From the NCBI RefSeq assembly GCF_017745275.1, contig NZ_JAGHZS010000007.1:124001-188000 (forward strand): a DNA stretch of 64,000 nt. Reading direction: 5' to 3'. A program made the translations under genes and the position numbers. Under the pieces are notes generated by a model. It ran no database searches. It saw only the letters and a program-made list of their open reading frames with translations, and was not told where the DNA came from. The stretch comes from Chitinophaga sp. GTDB taxonomy: Bacteria > Bacteroidota > Bacteroidia > Chitinophagales > Chitinophagaceae. Shown here piece by piece: positions 42,577-52,326 of the stretch (position 1 is the stretch's first letter; the number at the start of each line of letters is the position of its first letter).

Positions 42577-42618
42577 AAAAAAGACCGTTCCGGAGAATAT
42601 TCCGGAACAGTCTTTTTT
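42577..42618 (-). terminator. terminator of the large T9SS protein gene
   Basis: 18-bp stem with one mismatch (AAAAAAGACCGTTCCGGA and its inverse) and a 6-nt loop, 20 nt after the stop codon, ending in a T run in the minus direction. Confidence 0.85.
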
Positions 42619-42638
42619 ATTTATTACTCTATCGATGG

Positions 42639-45600
42639 CTACCGTTTCATCAATTTTACACTCTTCGTTTCACCGGTAGAGGAAGTGAGTTTCAGAATAT
42701 ACATACCAGTGATCGTAGCAAATCGCTGTGCATCAACCCTGATCAGGTTTCTACCTGCCGGTATATTTTTCCTCATTTCTCTGTAAAGCACTTTTCCGTT
42801 TATATCGCTGATTTCTATCAGCATAGTAGCAGCTGTTTTAGGCAAGTTAATGTCAACTGATACATTGTCTACAAACGGATTCGGATAAACATTGGCTTCC
42901 AGGCTGCCCGGCAGTGTTGTATTCTTATTAACAGCAGGGGCAGCGGTGAAATTGTTCATGACGGTCTGGGTTCGGGCCAGGTTACCAGGTGTAACTGGTG
43001 TAACATCTATTTCCATCGCGTTCAGATAACCTACTTGTCCACCAACCGGAATGCTGCAGGTGAATGCGATTTCACCGTTTGCATCTGCCGTGAGGTTCAC
43101 AAAGTCGGCTGTATTGGCCGTATTATTTTGCGCATACAGTGTTTTGCTTACACCGTTGATGGTAAACTGAGTGCTGCCATTATCTGGTTGCGGTGCCCAC
43201 CATTTACTGTCAGACAGGAACTTAATGGTGTAAGTGGTATTGGCACTTAACCCCGTTAAATGTCCGTGCATAGCAGGAGCGCCTGAGAAGAAGCCTGGTA
43301 ATGAACCAAAGTAAAGGTATTGGCTGAGTACCACATCAGGATACACGCCGCTGTTGTTGCCGGTAGTAGCGCCTTCCACGCCGGCAGCCCACCAGCTTTC
43401 ATCAAATCTTAATCCCACGCTGGTCGTCAATCCCTGATCATTTTTCAAACTGTTGGTGGTACTGCCAGAGATGTTGTTCCATGGTGCAGGAGCACTTGCA
43501 TTGAGCATGAAATTCAATAGTAGTTTGTAGTTGCCACCAGAGCCGGCTGGTGGGTTTACTACAATGTTGAATGTAGTGGTGTCCGCTGCACCATAGGAGT
43601 CTTTGGCAATTACGCTGATGTTGTTATAAGTACCGGCATTGTTGGTGGCAGGAGCCACATTAAGCGATACATTACCACCAGATTGCACCAATGTCACAAA
43701 AGCCGGGAGATTTAAGGTACTATAAGTGATCGGGTTTCCGTCTACATCGCTGGCTGTAACCGGAATATTCTTACTGGTACCTGCATCGAGGCTTTGATTA
43801 CTGATATCTGTTATAACCGGAGCGTGATTATTAGTTGGTTGTTGTGTAGTTCCTGCATCTACTTCAATGGCATTCAGGTAACCTACCTGTCCGCCGGCAG
43901 GAATACTCAATGTAAATACGATTTCACCATTTGCAGTAGGGGTGAGGTTGGCGAAGCTCACTACATTGGTGGTATTGTTTTGTACATACAGTGTCTGGCT
44001 TACTCCGTTGATGGTAAACTGGGTGCTGCCGTTATCCGGCTGAGGCGCCCACCATTTGCTGCTGGAGAAGAATTTCACTGTAAACGTTTTACCTGGTTCC
44101 AGGCCTGTCAGGTGACCGGTCATTGTTGGTGCACCTGAGAAGAAGCCTTGTAATGACCCAAAGTAGAGGTAGTCGTGCATTACAGCATCAGGGTATACAC
44201 CGCTGTTGTTGCCCGTGGTGGCGCCTTCTCCGTTGGTAGCCCACCAGGACTCATCAAACTTCAGACCTGCGGAGGTAGTTTGTCCCTTATCATTTATCAG
44301 GGCAGTGGTAACGCTACCGGTAATATTATTCCATGGTGATGGTGCAGTGGTATTTTGCTTGATACTGAGGAACAATTTGTACCCGGAAGTATCGCCTCCT
44401 GCAGGCGCATTTACGGTTAAATTGAAGGTAGCAGTATCACTGTTGCCATGTGTATCGGTACCAATTACACCGATATTATTGAATTGACCGGTATTGTTGG
44501 TAGCAGGGGATACCTGCAGATAAACGTTACCTGGTGATTTTACTACCGTCACAAATGATGGCAGGTTATAACCGGTATAAGTGATGGAATCATTTTCCGG
44601 ATCAGTACCGCTGATGGCTACATGTAAGGTGTCGCCGGCTGCCAGTGTTCTGTTAGGAATGGCAGCAATAACCGGTGGCTGATTTACAATAACGCTATCA
44701 CCTGCTCCGCCTGCACTCAGTTCCATCGCATTCAGGTAACCTACCTGTCCGCCGGCTGGAATGCTGAGGGTAAAGTTGATCTGACCATTAGCATCTGCGG
44801 TCAGGTTTTCAAAAACAGCGGTGTTAGTGGTATTGTTTTGAACGTACAATGATTTGGTAACACCGTTGATGGTATATTGGGTGCTTCCATTATCCGGCTG
44901 AGGTGCCCACCATTTACTGCTGGAGAAGAACTTAATGGAATAAGTCCTGTTTGTTTCCAGTCCGGTGATATGCCCGTGCATAGCCGGTGCGCCGTTGAAG
45001 AAGCCAGGCAGCGAACCGAAATACATGTATTCCGCCATTACTGCATCAGGATATACACCACTATTATTGCCGGTAGTAGCGCCTTCTGTGCCTGCAGCCC
45101 ACCAGGTTTCATCAAATGTTAAACCTGCGGTAGTTAACTGGCCATTGTCGTCTTTCAGGCCGGTAGTAGTGGTTCCGGAGATGTTATTCCATGGCGCTGG
45201 TGCGTTGTTATTGAGTTTGAAGTTGAAATACAGTTTGTAGTTCGGTGTTGGTTTATCCACTACCGTGAGTACAAAGCTGCGGGTGTCTATTCCGCCCTTG
45301 TTATCCTGCGCCTGTACTTTAACGGTGTAGGTACCTGCTGCGGCATATCCTGGTTGCACTGTAATGCGACAGGTATCATTCTGGCTTACCAGGGTAGCGA
45401 ATGATGGCAGTTGCAAGGCTGTCCAGGTAAAAGTATTACCTGCGTTCTGGTCTGTCAGGCTCAGTTTGAGGACTTTGGTAGTGCCTTCATCTACACTTTG
45501 AGCAGGGATAGAATCAATAACCGGTGGGTAGTTATCATTCACTACCAGGTTAAAGAGGGTAGTATCCGCGCCACCATTGTTATCTGCGGCAATTACACCT

Positions 45601-48600
45601 ACACCATTGTAGGTGCCCTGCTGAGCAGAGGTTGGTGCAATATTCAGCGTAGTTGTGCCTGCATTTACCTGCAGGGTTACAAATGCTGGTGCATTGTACA
45701 AGCTGAAGGTAATAGGATCATTGTCAGGATCTGTTGCCGCTACAGGTATACTTTGGGTAGTACCATAACGGATCGTTTGACTGGCAATGTCTGTTATTAC
45801 CGGAGGATTATCTTTAGATTTTACCTTTACAGCCGGTGTAAAGGCAGAATAACCGCCATCTCCAAATGCTCTTACTTTATAGTAGGCAACGGTGTTGGCT
45901 GCCAGGGAAGAATCGGAGAAAGTGCCTGGTCCGGAAGCAATTGCCCCGAGTGTTTTCAGCACGCTGAAGTGTGTGCTGTCTGCCAGTGAGCGTTGTACTT
46001 CGTATGCTGTTTCAACGGTAGAATTGTCTGTCCAGGTTAATTTCACAATCTGTGTGGAAATGGCCTGGATAGCGAGATTGGTAGGTGCTGCCGGTGGCAG
46101 TGGTTTAGCGGCCGTGGTGGCACTCGCCACAGCAGTATAGGCAGATTCACCATAGGTACCAATCGCCCTGATCTTATAATAGTATGTTGTGCTTGCCTGT
46201 AATGCAGTGTCGGTATAACTAACCGCATTGGCAGCAGTAGTAGCTACGATGGCATATGTTCCGGCGCTGGAGGTGCTTCTGTAAATTTCAAATCCTGTTT
46301 CGTTGGTACTCTTATCAGCCCAGGTCAGGTTTAATTTGGTGTAATTAGTATTTGCGGCCACGGCTAAAGTTGTAGGAGCTGCTGGTGCGCTACCATTTAC
46401 AACAGACGTATCAATAAAGGCGTCAGCCGGAATTAATTGCCTGGTGGAAATACCTGCTGCAGTGCTGGTCCAGTATACTTCCATAGTGGAACCACCGGTT
46501 CCCTGGAAGTAAGTAACCGTAATCGGGTAAACGCCGGCATTGGCCACAACGGTTCCTGATGCGAATTGTGCCCCATGGACACCATCATTACTGACGGTAG
46601 CTACGGCAAGGTTGGAGTATGTTTTATTGAAATATAATTTGCTGCCATCGTCCGAATTGGTTTCAAATTTATAAGTACCAGTTACGGGTATACGGATGTA
46701 GCCGGTCCACATCAACGCGTAGTTGGTGGTAGTACCTGCCGGTACTACGGTGAGATCCGGGATGTAGGCCTTACCTGTTTGTGCAGGTGTGAGTGTGCTA
46801 AAGTTCGGGAGACTGGTCCAGCTACCGGTATAGTATTTATAAGTAAGATTTGCTTTCCTGGTTCTTACCGTTACCTGGTTACTTGGCGTGGAGGTTTTTC
46901 CCGACACATCTCTTGCCTTCACATAGAAGTTATACAGGGTACCGTCTGCAAGTCCTGTTACGGTGGCTGTAAGCACGTTGCCTACAGATGTTTTAAGCAC
47001 ATTGTTAGCATAAACATCGTAACCGGCAATACCTGCGTCATCTGTGGCAGCTGACCACGTTAACACTACCTGGTTGTTGGTATAACTGGTTATTGCTAAT
47101 GAAGGAGGGGCAGAAGGAGCCGAGCTATCCAATGCTGTAGTGCCTTTCACTTCCGCAGATAATGGGCCGGCAGCATAGTCATTTACCGGGCGTACCCTGT
47201 AATAGTAGTTGGTATTCGGAATGAGGTTATTATCAGTAAAAGTAACCACGTTGGCGTTGTTTTTCCCTACGAGGATATATGGGCCGCCTGCTTGTGTGGC
47301 TCTGTAAACTTCAAAGTATTTTTCGTTATATGTAGGGGTCGCATTTTCTGTCCAGGACAATACGATCTGTGTTTTGGTAAAACTATTTACTACCAGGCCG
47401 CTGATCGGATCTGGTGCGTTGATACCGGTGGCACCTACTACTCTGAATGTATCAGAGTAAGCGCCAATACAACTGCCGGAGGCTTTAACACGTACTACAT
47501 AAGCACCCACAGTGGAAGTAGTTAAAGTGTTGGTGGTGCCGATTACGGTGTTGCTGCCTGCACGTAGCCACTCATAGGAGAGCATTCCCGCAGGCACTTG
47601 TAACGTAACGCTGGTACTGCCGTCGGGTGCTGGCAAAACATTGCTGGCCAGAGCCGGAGAGGTGGTGATAACGGGTGCCGGTGTTGGAGGTCTGTAACTA
47701 ATCACCAGCGGGACAGGAGACCATCCGGTCCAGCCATTGGGGAGCTGCGCTCTTACCCGGTAAGTACCAGCCGTAGTTACTGCAATGGAATTGGCAGTAC
47801 CGGTAGTGATAGTGTTGTTATCTTTTTGCCACTCATATTGCAAATAGCCAGGAGATATACCAATTGTAATGGTATCGCCCGGACAGAAGGTGGCAGAGCC
47901 ATATAACGGGTATGGATTAAGACGGTTGGCCCTTAGCATGAATGGTGCAAAGTCTGGTTCATTCCAGGCATCTACCCAGGTATTGTGAGCATCGTTGGGA
48001 TAAGTAGTGAGCTTGAAGTCAGCCCCTGCAGCCTGTATCTGGGCCACTACCTGGTTGGTAGTATAAGGTGCCGGATTACCATCCTGACCTCCCTGAAACA
48101 GCCACATAGGGATGAATTTATAGAGGTCAATATGATTGGCATAATCCAATGCCATGGCACTCATTGGTAAAGATGATGCTGTTAATTGGGGATAACGCAT
48201 CGTAAATTCCCACGTAGCCCATCCTCCACCAGATAAACCATTTACATTAAGACGATCAGGATCGCCTTTGGCACTGGCAACGATAGAGTCTACCACTTCT
48301 TTCAGGTTATCATAATCGTTAGGGCCCCAGTAACCGCCCTGGCTCTGGGGATATATCAGGTATCCATCAAATGTTCCGGCATCTACACGGCTCGCCCACG
48401 TTTGTCCACCCCACAATAACTGATATTCATTATCATAGATGGTTCCTTTTTCGCCTACACCATGGAAGAACAGGTAGATAGGATACTTCTTACCATCATT
48501 AACGCCCGGAACATATGTTTTCGGGAATTTAAGACGGAATGCCATATTCTTATAAATGTAGCATTTATAAGAGTCGGTGTTGTAGCTCATCCTCACGGTT

Positions 48601-48764
48601 CTCACCCATTTTGTGATCTTATCGTATTGGGGAGTTGGTGGGGGAGTGTTGGCGTTGTAAGTGACAACAGGATCACTTGGATTTAGTGCTGTCTGCGCAT
48701 AGATGTTGGGAGCGCATAACCAGATGAGCACGAAAAGGAGTAGCCGGTGTAAAGTTCGATTCAT
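42639..48764 (-). CDS. large modular cell-surface protein with esterase domain, Fn3/Ig-like and PA14 domains and T9SS signal
   Basis: 2,041 aa from the ATG at 48764, which opens a signal peptide (MNRTLHRLLLFVLIWLCAPNIYAQ); the frame extends further but less credibly. The N-terminal about 280 residues have an esterase-like fold (YPIYLFFHGVGEKG, NGLSGGGWATWEFT, PNDAHNTWVDAWNEP). Fibronectin III-like domains, a PA14 domain (YKYYTGSWTSLPNF to DAFIDT, about nt 46400-46850), then Ig-like domains interleaved with three near-identical about 175-residue modules follow. The last about 80 residues are a type A T9SS sorting domain (VYPNPFVDNVSVDI to KSVKLMKR). Likely secreted adhesin or polysaccharide-binding enzyme. 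Confidence 0.88.
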   Translation of the reverse strand: MNRTLHRLLLFVLIWLCAPNIYAQTALNPSDPVVTYNANTPPPTPQYDKITKWVRTVRMSYNTDSYKCYIYKNMAFRLKFPKTYVPGVNDGKKYPIYLFFHGVGEKGTIYDNEYQLLWGGQTWASRVDAGTFDGYLIYPQSQGGYWGPNDYDNLKEVVDSIVASAKGDPDRLNVNGLSGGGWATWEFTMRYPQLTASSLPMSAMALDYANHIDLYKFIPMWLFQGGQDGNPAPYTTNQVVAQIQAAGADFKLTTYPNDAHNTWVDAWNEPDFAPFMLRANRLNPYPLYGSATFCPGDTITIGISPGYLQYEWQKDNNTITTGTANSIAVTTAGTYRVRAQLPNGWTGWSPVPLVISYRPPTPAPVITTSPALASNVLPAPDGSTSVTLQVPAGMLSYEWLRAGSNTVIGTTNTLTTSTVGAYVVRVKASGSCIGAYSDTFRVVGATGINAPDPISGLVVNSFTKTQIVLSWTENATPTYNEKYFEVYRATQAGGPYILVGKNNANVVTFTDNNLIPNTNYYYRVRPVNDYAAGPLSAEVKGTTALDSSAPSAPPSLAITSYTNNQVVLTWSAATDDAGIAGYDVYANNVLKTSVGNVLTATVTGLADGTLYNFYVKARDVSGKTSTPSNQVTVRTRKANLTYKYYTGSWTSLPNFSTLTPAQTGKAYIPDLTVVPAGTTTNYALMWTGYIRIPVTGTYKFETNSDDGSKLYFNKTYSNLAVATVSNDGVHGAQFASGTVVANAGVYPITVTYFQGTGGSTMEVYWTSTAAGISTRQLIPADAFIDTSVVNGSAPAAPTTLAVAANTNYTKLNLTWADKSTNETGFEIYRSTSSAGTYAIVATTAANAVSYTDTALQASTTYYYKIRAIGTYGESAYTAVASATTAAKPLPPAAPTNLAIQAISTQIVKLTWTDNSTVETAYEVQRSLADSTHFSVLKTLGAIASGPGTFSDSSLAANTVAYYKVRAFGDGGYSAFTPAVKVKSKDNPPVITDIASQTIRYGTTQSIPVAATDPDNDPITFSLYNAPAFVTLQVNAGTTTLNIAPTSAQQGTYNGVGVIAADNNGGADTTLFNLVVNDNYPPVIDSIPAQSVDEGTTKVLKLSLTDQNAGNTFTWTALQLPSFATLVSQNDTCRITVQPGYAAAGTYTVKVQAQDNKGGIDTRSFVLTVVDKPTPNYKLYFNFKLNNNAPAPWNNISGTTTTGLKDDNGQLTTAGLTFDETWWAAGTEGATTGNNSGVYPDAVMAEYMYFGSLPGFFNGAPAMHGHITGLETNRTYSIKFFSSSKWWAPQPDNGSTQYTINGVTKSLYVQNNTTNTAVFENLTADANGQINFTLSIPAGGQVGYLNAMELSAGGAGDSVIVNQPPVIAAIPNRTLAAGDTLHVAISGTDPENDSITYTGYNLPSFVTVVKSPGNVYLQVSPATNNTGQFNNIGVIGTDTHGNSDTATFNLTVNAPAGGDTSGYKLFLSIKQNTTAPSPWNNITGSVTTALINDKGQTTSAGLKFDESWWATNGEGATTGNNSGVYPDAVMHDYLYFGSLQGFFSGAPTMTGHLTGLEPGKTFTVKFFSSSKWWAPQPDNGSTQFTINGVSQTLYVQNNTTNVVSFANLTPTANGEIVFTLSIPAGGQVGYLNAIEVDAGTTQQPTNNHAPVITDISNQSLDAGTSKNIPVTASDVDGNPITYSTLNLPAFVTLVQSGGNVSLNVAPATNNAGTYNNISVIAKDSYGAADTTTFNIVVNPPAGSGGNYKLLLNFMLNASAPAPWNNISGSTTNSLKNDQGLTTSVGLRFDESWWAAGVEGATTGNNSGVYPDVVLSQYLYFGSLPGFFSGAPAMHGHLTGLSANTTYTIKFLSDSKWWAPQPDNGSTQFTINGVSKTLYAQNNTANTADFVNLTADANGEIAFTCSIPVGGQVGYLNAMEIDVTPVTPGNLARTQTVMNNFTAAPAVNKNTTLPGSLEANVYPNPFVDNVSVDINLPKTAATMLIEISDINGKVLYREMRKNIPAGRNLIRVDAQRFATITGMYILKLTSSTGETKSVKLMKR
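43005..45241 (-). repeat. three near-identical modules in the large surface protein
   Basis: Approximate copies at 43005-43530, 43857-44381 and 44712-45241, period about 855 bp. Each encodes about 175 residues with the markers APWNNISG, TTGNNSGVYPDAVM, YFGSLPGFF, KWWAPQPDNGSTQ and GGQVGYLNAME. Each period also has an Ig-like domain beginning PPVI. The DNA is highly alike in all three, so recombination could change copy number. Confidence 0.85.
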
Positions 48765-49137
48765 GGAAGTATGTTGTGTTATGTGATCCACGGCTATGTT
48801 GGTAGCCATAGGAAAATAAAAGTACCTTTCCGGAAACCCGGAAATACTTGTCGTTCAGAGGAGATGGTAAAAATTAATTCCAACTTTGGAGTTTAATCCA
48901 ATAGTGGTGGGGCTTTGTCGAAGGATAAGGTATTGGAATATTACTGCTGATCTAAACTATTCACTGCGATTGACGATCCAAATTTCAGCTTATTTGCTCA
49001 TTAGTGATTCGGTGATCTAAAGTTAGAACAGTTGCTAAATTAAGTAACTGTTTATATAGATTAAATTTTTTTTTGCAAATGGTCGTTTTTGGCTGGTAAA
49101 CGCAAATATTTAACTGGTGAAATGAGACGACAGACAT
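48765..49137 (-). promoter_or_regulatory. upstream region of the large surface protein with shared element
   Basis: Contains TCAGAGGAGATGGTAA (48855-48870) and TTTGTCGAAGGATAAGG (48914-48930), the same two blocks at almost the same separation as upstream of the Wzc-like gene. A TTCCGG...CCGGAA inverted repeat lies at 48829-48844. No gene is seen in this stretch. Confidence 0.5.
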
Positions 49138-50322
49138 TTATTGCACAGCTATGCTGCGCTGAGCCCTTTCCCATACCGCGGATTGTCTTTTCCGGAAGAA
49201 CCGGATAGCACCCATGTAAACAGCTATATTCATGAAAACAAAATAAAAAGGAATATAAAGATATCTGGCCTTTATTTTTTTCACGGTAAGTATATAGCCA
49301 CCTAGGGCTGCCGCATAAAAGCACAGTTGTGCAATGCCGGTAATAATATAGATATTGTTTTCTTTTATCAGGATAAGAATAAAGTTACTCAGTAATGTCA
49401 GCAGCAACCCGAGCGGGGCCAGTGTCCACCGGAGCACGCGGTGGGAAATGTATTGCCAGGTTATTTTGGGATACCTGAATGGATTCAGGAGCGGAAGCAA
49501 ACGTCCCATCGATTGAAACCCACCGGCAGCAATTCTTACTTTTCTTTTATATTCATCTTCCAGTGATGCCGAAGATGTTTCCATCGCATAAGCTGCCGGC
49601 TCGTACATGACAGTATAGCCTTTCATGTTTATCCGGAAAGACAACATGAAATCATCCAGGATGGTATCTTCCGGTAAGTGCTCATATAATTCGGTGCGGA
49701 TGGCAATTAACTCGCCGGCTGCGCCCATAACGCTATAAAGCTCTGCATCCCATTTCTTCAGCAGGGATTCATATTTCCAGTACATGCCTTCTCCCTGGGC
49801 TTCGGCTGCACCAGTGGTGGGCATTACCTTTTTTTCTCCTGCTACTACGCCTACACGGTCATCTTCAAAATGTTGCATCAACAAGGCAACCGACTCCTTA
49901 TTCAGTATCGTGTTGGCGTCAGATAATACTACAAAAGGTGTTGTTACCAGTTTCATGGCGCGGTTTACGGCCGCCATTTTTCCTTTCCGCTGCGGATCAT
50001 ATAATACCTGCACCGCCGGGTACTGAGAAATAATTTCGTTGGTGCGGTCAGAAGATCCGTCGGTAACAAAAATGAACTGTATTTTGTCTGAAGGATAAGA
50101 TAGCGCAAGTGTATTGGCCACCTTTTCTGCGATAAAATCTTCTTCATTATAAGCAGCTACGAGGAAGGTAACGGCTGGTTCAAAACTATTTTTCCGGCGA
50201 CTGCTATTGCCCTGCAGTAAACGCTTTACGCGGATAACGAAGAAAAGGAGTATGCCATATCCTACGTAGCTATAACATACCAGGAAAAGGCTTGCCCAAA
50301 ATATCACAGACCAGATTGACAT
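49138..50322 (-). CDS. family 2 glycosyltransferase with membrane helices
   Basis: 394 aa. An N-terminal membrane helix (IFWASLFLVCYSYVGYGILLFFVI) is followed by the GT-A domain: VTFLVAAYNEEDFI, FVTDGSSDRT, VLSDANTIL (DxD-like metal site) and ILDDFMLSFRI. Helices near the C-terminus suggest a processive or membrane-bound enzyme such as a poly-sugar synthase relative. It is transcribed divergently from the response regulator gene. Sugar donor not predicted. Confidence 0.88.
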   Translation of the reverse strand: MSIWSVIFWASLFLVCYSYVGYGILLFFVIRVKRLLQGNSSRRKNSFEPAVTFLVAAYNEEDFIAEKVANTLALSYPSDKIQFIFVTDGSSDRTNEIISQYPAVQVLYDPQRKGKMAAVNRAMKLVTTPFVVLSDANTILNKESVALLMQHFEDDRVGVVAGEKKVMPTTGAAEAQGEGMYWKYESLLKKWDAELYSVMGAAGELIAIRTELYEHLPEDTILDDFMLSFRINMKGYTVMYEPAAYAMETSSASLEDEYKRKVRIAAGGFQSMGRLLPLLNPFRYPKITWQYISHRVLRWTLAPLGLLLTLLSNFILILIKENNIYIITGIAQLCFYAAALGGYILTVKKIKARYLYIPFYFVFMNIAVYMGAIRFFRKRQSAVWERAQRSIAVQ

Positions 50323-50359
50323 AGCGGAAAAAAATTTTATGGGGATCGTAGTTTCGCCA

Positions 50360-50390
50360 CAAAAGTATTATAATTTGTTTCACACACAAC
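50360..50390 (-). promoter_or_regulatory. putative promoter of the family 2 glycosyltransferase gene
   Basis: Minus-strand TACTTTTG (50360-50367) fits TAnnTTTG; GTTG (50387-50390) lies 19 nt upstream in the -33 position. The leader would be about 30 nt. Confidence 0.5.
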
Positions 50391-50503
50391 CTATTTTTTA
50401 TCTCCATTTTTTGCATTAGGGCATTTTTTGGAATTGTTTCCGACCGTTTACAGTAAATTTTCTAACACTTACCCGCCAAAATGAGTCGTTTACCAAAAAA
50501 ATA

Positions 50504-50533
50504 ATTGATGATATCAGGGAAATAATATTTTTG
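50504..50533 (+). promoter_or_regulatory. putative promoter of the response regulator and sugar transferase operon
   Basis: TATTTTTG at 50526-50533 fits TAnnTTTG, with ATTG at 50504-50507, 18 nt upstream. The untranslated leader would be about 200 nt, long enough for regulation. Confidence 0.5.
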
Positions 50534-50740
50534 TTCCATGTTAATTGAATGACATATTCGAATAGCATAGCAATAAGTTGGAAAAACCATTTCTCTCTCT
50601 CATATCCCCTGAAAGAAACCGCTAGGGTAAATTACCTTATAATTCTTGACCAGATCCCATTTAAAGCCTTCAGGTGTAGTTGATACGCTGTGCGTATACC
50701 ACCAGTTAACAGTTTTAAACTTGTTTAGAAAAGAAGGTAA

Positions 50741-51133
50741 ATGAAAAAGAAAATTTTAATAATAGACGACAGTATGCCAATGCGTTATCTGCTGGAGGCT
50801 GTTTTAGGAAAAGAATATTCAGTGGTTTCTGCACCAGATGGTTTGGCTGCAATGACCTGGCTCCTGAAAGGTAATAAAGCGGATCTGATTATAACGGATC
50901 TGCAAATGCCTAACATTGATGGGTGGGAATTATTAGATTATTTGTCGGGAAGCTATTTATACCAGGATGTTCCTGTAATTGTGTTGTCCGGCTTCTTTAT
51001 AGAGAAGATGAATGAATTGCCGAATAAATATAACAGCGTAAGACAAGTTGTACAGAAGCCTTTTGATCCTATGCAGTTGTTGAGTAAGGTTGGTTTTATA
51101 TTGAATGAGCAACTGACAATTTCCGCTGTATAG
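50741..51133 (+). CDS. single-domain response regulator (CheY-like)
   Basis: 130 aa, only a receiver domain. KKKILIIDDSMPMRYLL contains the acidic pair, the phosphoacceptor Asp is in DLIITDLQMPNIDGWE, the switch Ser is in VIVLSGF and the conserved Lys in VVQKPFDP. No output domain. It is the first gene of the operon for the sugar transferase and glycosyltransferases, so it may regulate polymer synthesis post-translationally, for example by binding the fused N-terminal domain of the next protein. No sensor kinase lies near. Confidence 0.92.
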   Translation: MKKKILIIDDSMPMRYLLEAVLGKEYSVVSAPDGLAAMTWLLKGNKADLIITDLQMPNIDGWELLDYLSGSYLYQDVPVIVLSGFFIEKMNELPNKYNSVRQVVQKPFDPMQLLSKVGFILNEQLTISAV

Positions 51134-51180
51134 TCATGCAGTTATATTGAATTAACCAATACACTACTAATTAGCGACAT

Positions 51181-52326
51181 ATGAATACCTTTACACCGAA
51201 TGTACTGCAGGTAGAAAGCATTAGAGGCGAAAGCAGAGATAGCTTCCGTATTAATACTGCTAATACCGAAAGTATGCTGCTTTTTGTTGGTCACCCCCAT
51301 AAAGAGATGCTTACCGATAAGGATGAGTTCAGATGCATTATGGCATCTAACGTAGAGGATGCAAAAAGGGTAATGTATCAGTTACAGTATGTTTTGAAGA
51401 AAATGCCGGCGGCCATTATCTACCGTTTTGAGAGTGCGTATGAGTCATCTCTTTCTGAGTGGGAAGCCTTCTTTTCCACGCATCAGTTTCTCAATACTAT
51501 TCCTTTCTTCATTTATACGGATAAGGGATTTGAGGAATTAAAGTCGCTGGTGATCAAATACCCCTTCATTGATGATGTAATTACCATGAATGCCTGGCAT
51601 ATGCTGGCAGGCAAAGTGGCTATAGTAAGCAAATTTAAGCGGATGCGAGCCTTTCCTGTTTATAAGAAAGGCCTGATCAATAAAAAGTTATATACCCGCA
51701 GATTTTATAGCAATATCATGAAGCGTTCTCTGGACATCGTGCTTGCAGGTACCGGGTTATTGTTGTTAAGTCCCCTCATGTTATTGATCGCCGCTTTGAT
51801 CAGGCTGGAATCCAAAGGCCCCATCTTCTATGCCGCCAAGCGTGCAGGTCGCAACTACAGTGTTTTCAAATTTTATAAGTTCCGGACCATGATCCCGGAT
51901 GCAGATAAGCAGCTGGATAAAATAAAGCACCTTAATCAATACGATGGTGATAATGCTGCCCCGGTATTCATTAAAGTATCCAATGACCCCCGTGTAACAA
52001 AGCTGGGTAGTTTTTTACGGAACAGTAGCCTGGACGAATTACCGCAATTGCTGAATGTGTTGAAAGGAGATATGTCGCTGGTAGGCAACCGCCCACTGCC
52101 TTTATATGAAGCCACTACACTTACTACCGATGATTGGGTGGAAAGATTCCTGGCACCGGCAGGTATTACCGGGCTATGGCAGGTAAGCAAAAGAGGCAAA
52201 AAAGACATGTCTGTAAAAGAACGGATAGACCTGGATATTAATTATGCGCATAAGCGGTCCTTTAGATATGATATGTGGCTCATCGTGAATACACCACTGG
52301 CGCTTGTGCAAAAAGATAATGTATAA
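51181..52326 (+). CDS. initiating sugar transferase (phosphoglycosyl transferase) with receiver-like N-terminal domain
   Basis: 381 aa. The C-terminal about 200 residues are a bacterial sugar transferase of the WcaJ/PssY class that transfers a sugar phosphate to undecaprenyl phosphate: KRSLDIVLAGTGLLLLSPLMLLIAALI is the membrane anchor, GPIFYAAKRAGRNYSVFKFYKFRTM the active-site block and RNSSLDELPQLLNVLKGDMSLVGNRPLP the second signature. Instead of the five-helix membrane region of WbaP, the first about 150 residues form a soluble alpha/beta domain (MLLFVGHPHKEML) that resembles a receiver without the phosphoacceptor Asp. It starts the repeat unit of the polysaccharide. Confidence 0.88.
   Translation: MNTFTPNVLQVESIRGESRDSFRINTANTESMLLFVGHPHKEMLTDKDEFRCIMASNVEDAKRVMYQLQYVLKKMPAAIIYRFESAYESSLSEWEAFFSTHQFLNTIPFFIYTDKGFEELKSLVIKYPFIDDVITMNAWHMLAGKVAIVSKFKRMRAFPVYKKGLINKKLYTRRFYSNIMKRSLDIVLAGTGLLLLSPLMLLIAALIRLESKGPIFYAAKRAGRNYSVFKFYKFRTMIPDADKQLDKIKHLNQYDGDNAAPVFIKVSNDPRVTKLGSFLRNSSLDELPQLLNVLKGDMSLVGNRPLPLYEATTLTTDDWVERFLAPAGITGLWQVSKRGKKDMSVKERIDLDINYAHKRSFRYDMWLIVNTPLALVQKDNV

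Larger units (their letters stand above)
50323..50740. other. divergent promoter region of the exopolysaccharide locus
   Basis: No gene. Contains opposing promoter candidates at 50360-50390 (minus) and 50504-50533 (plus), each with a -7 box and a partial -33 box at 18-19 nt. The remaining sequence is AT-rich. Confidence 0.6.

Noticed and set aside
49061..49324. 87-codon minus-strand frame at the end of the glycosyltransferase
   Set aside because: It overlaps the well-supported glycosyltransferase in another frame and lacks family features.
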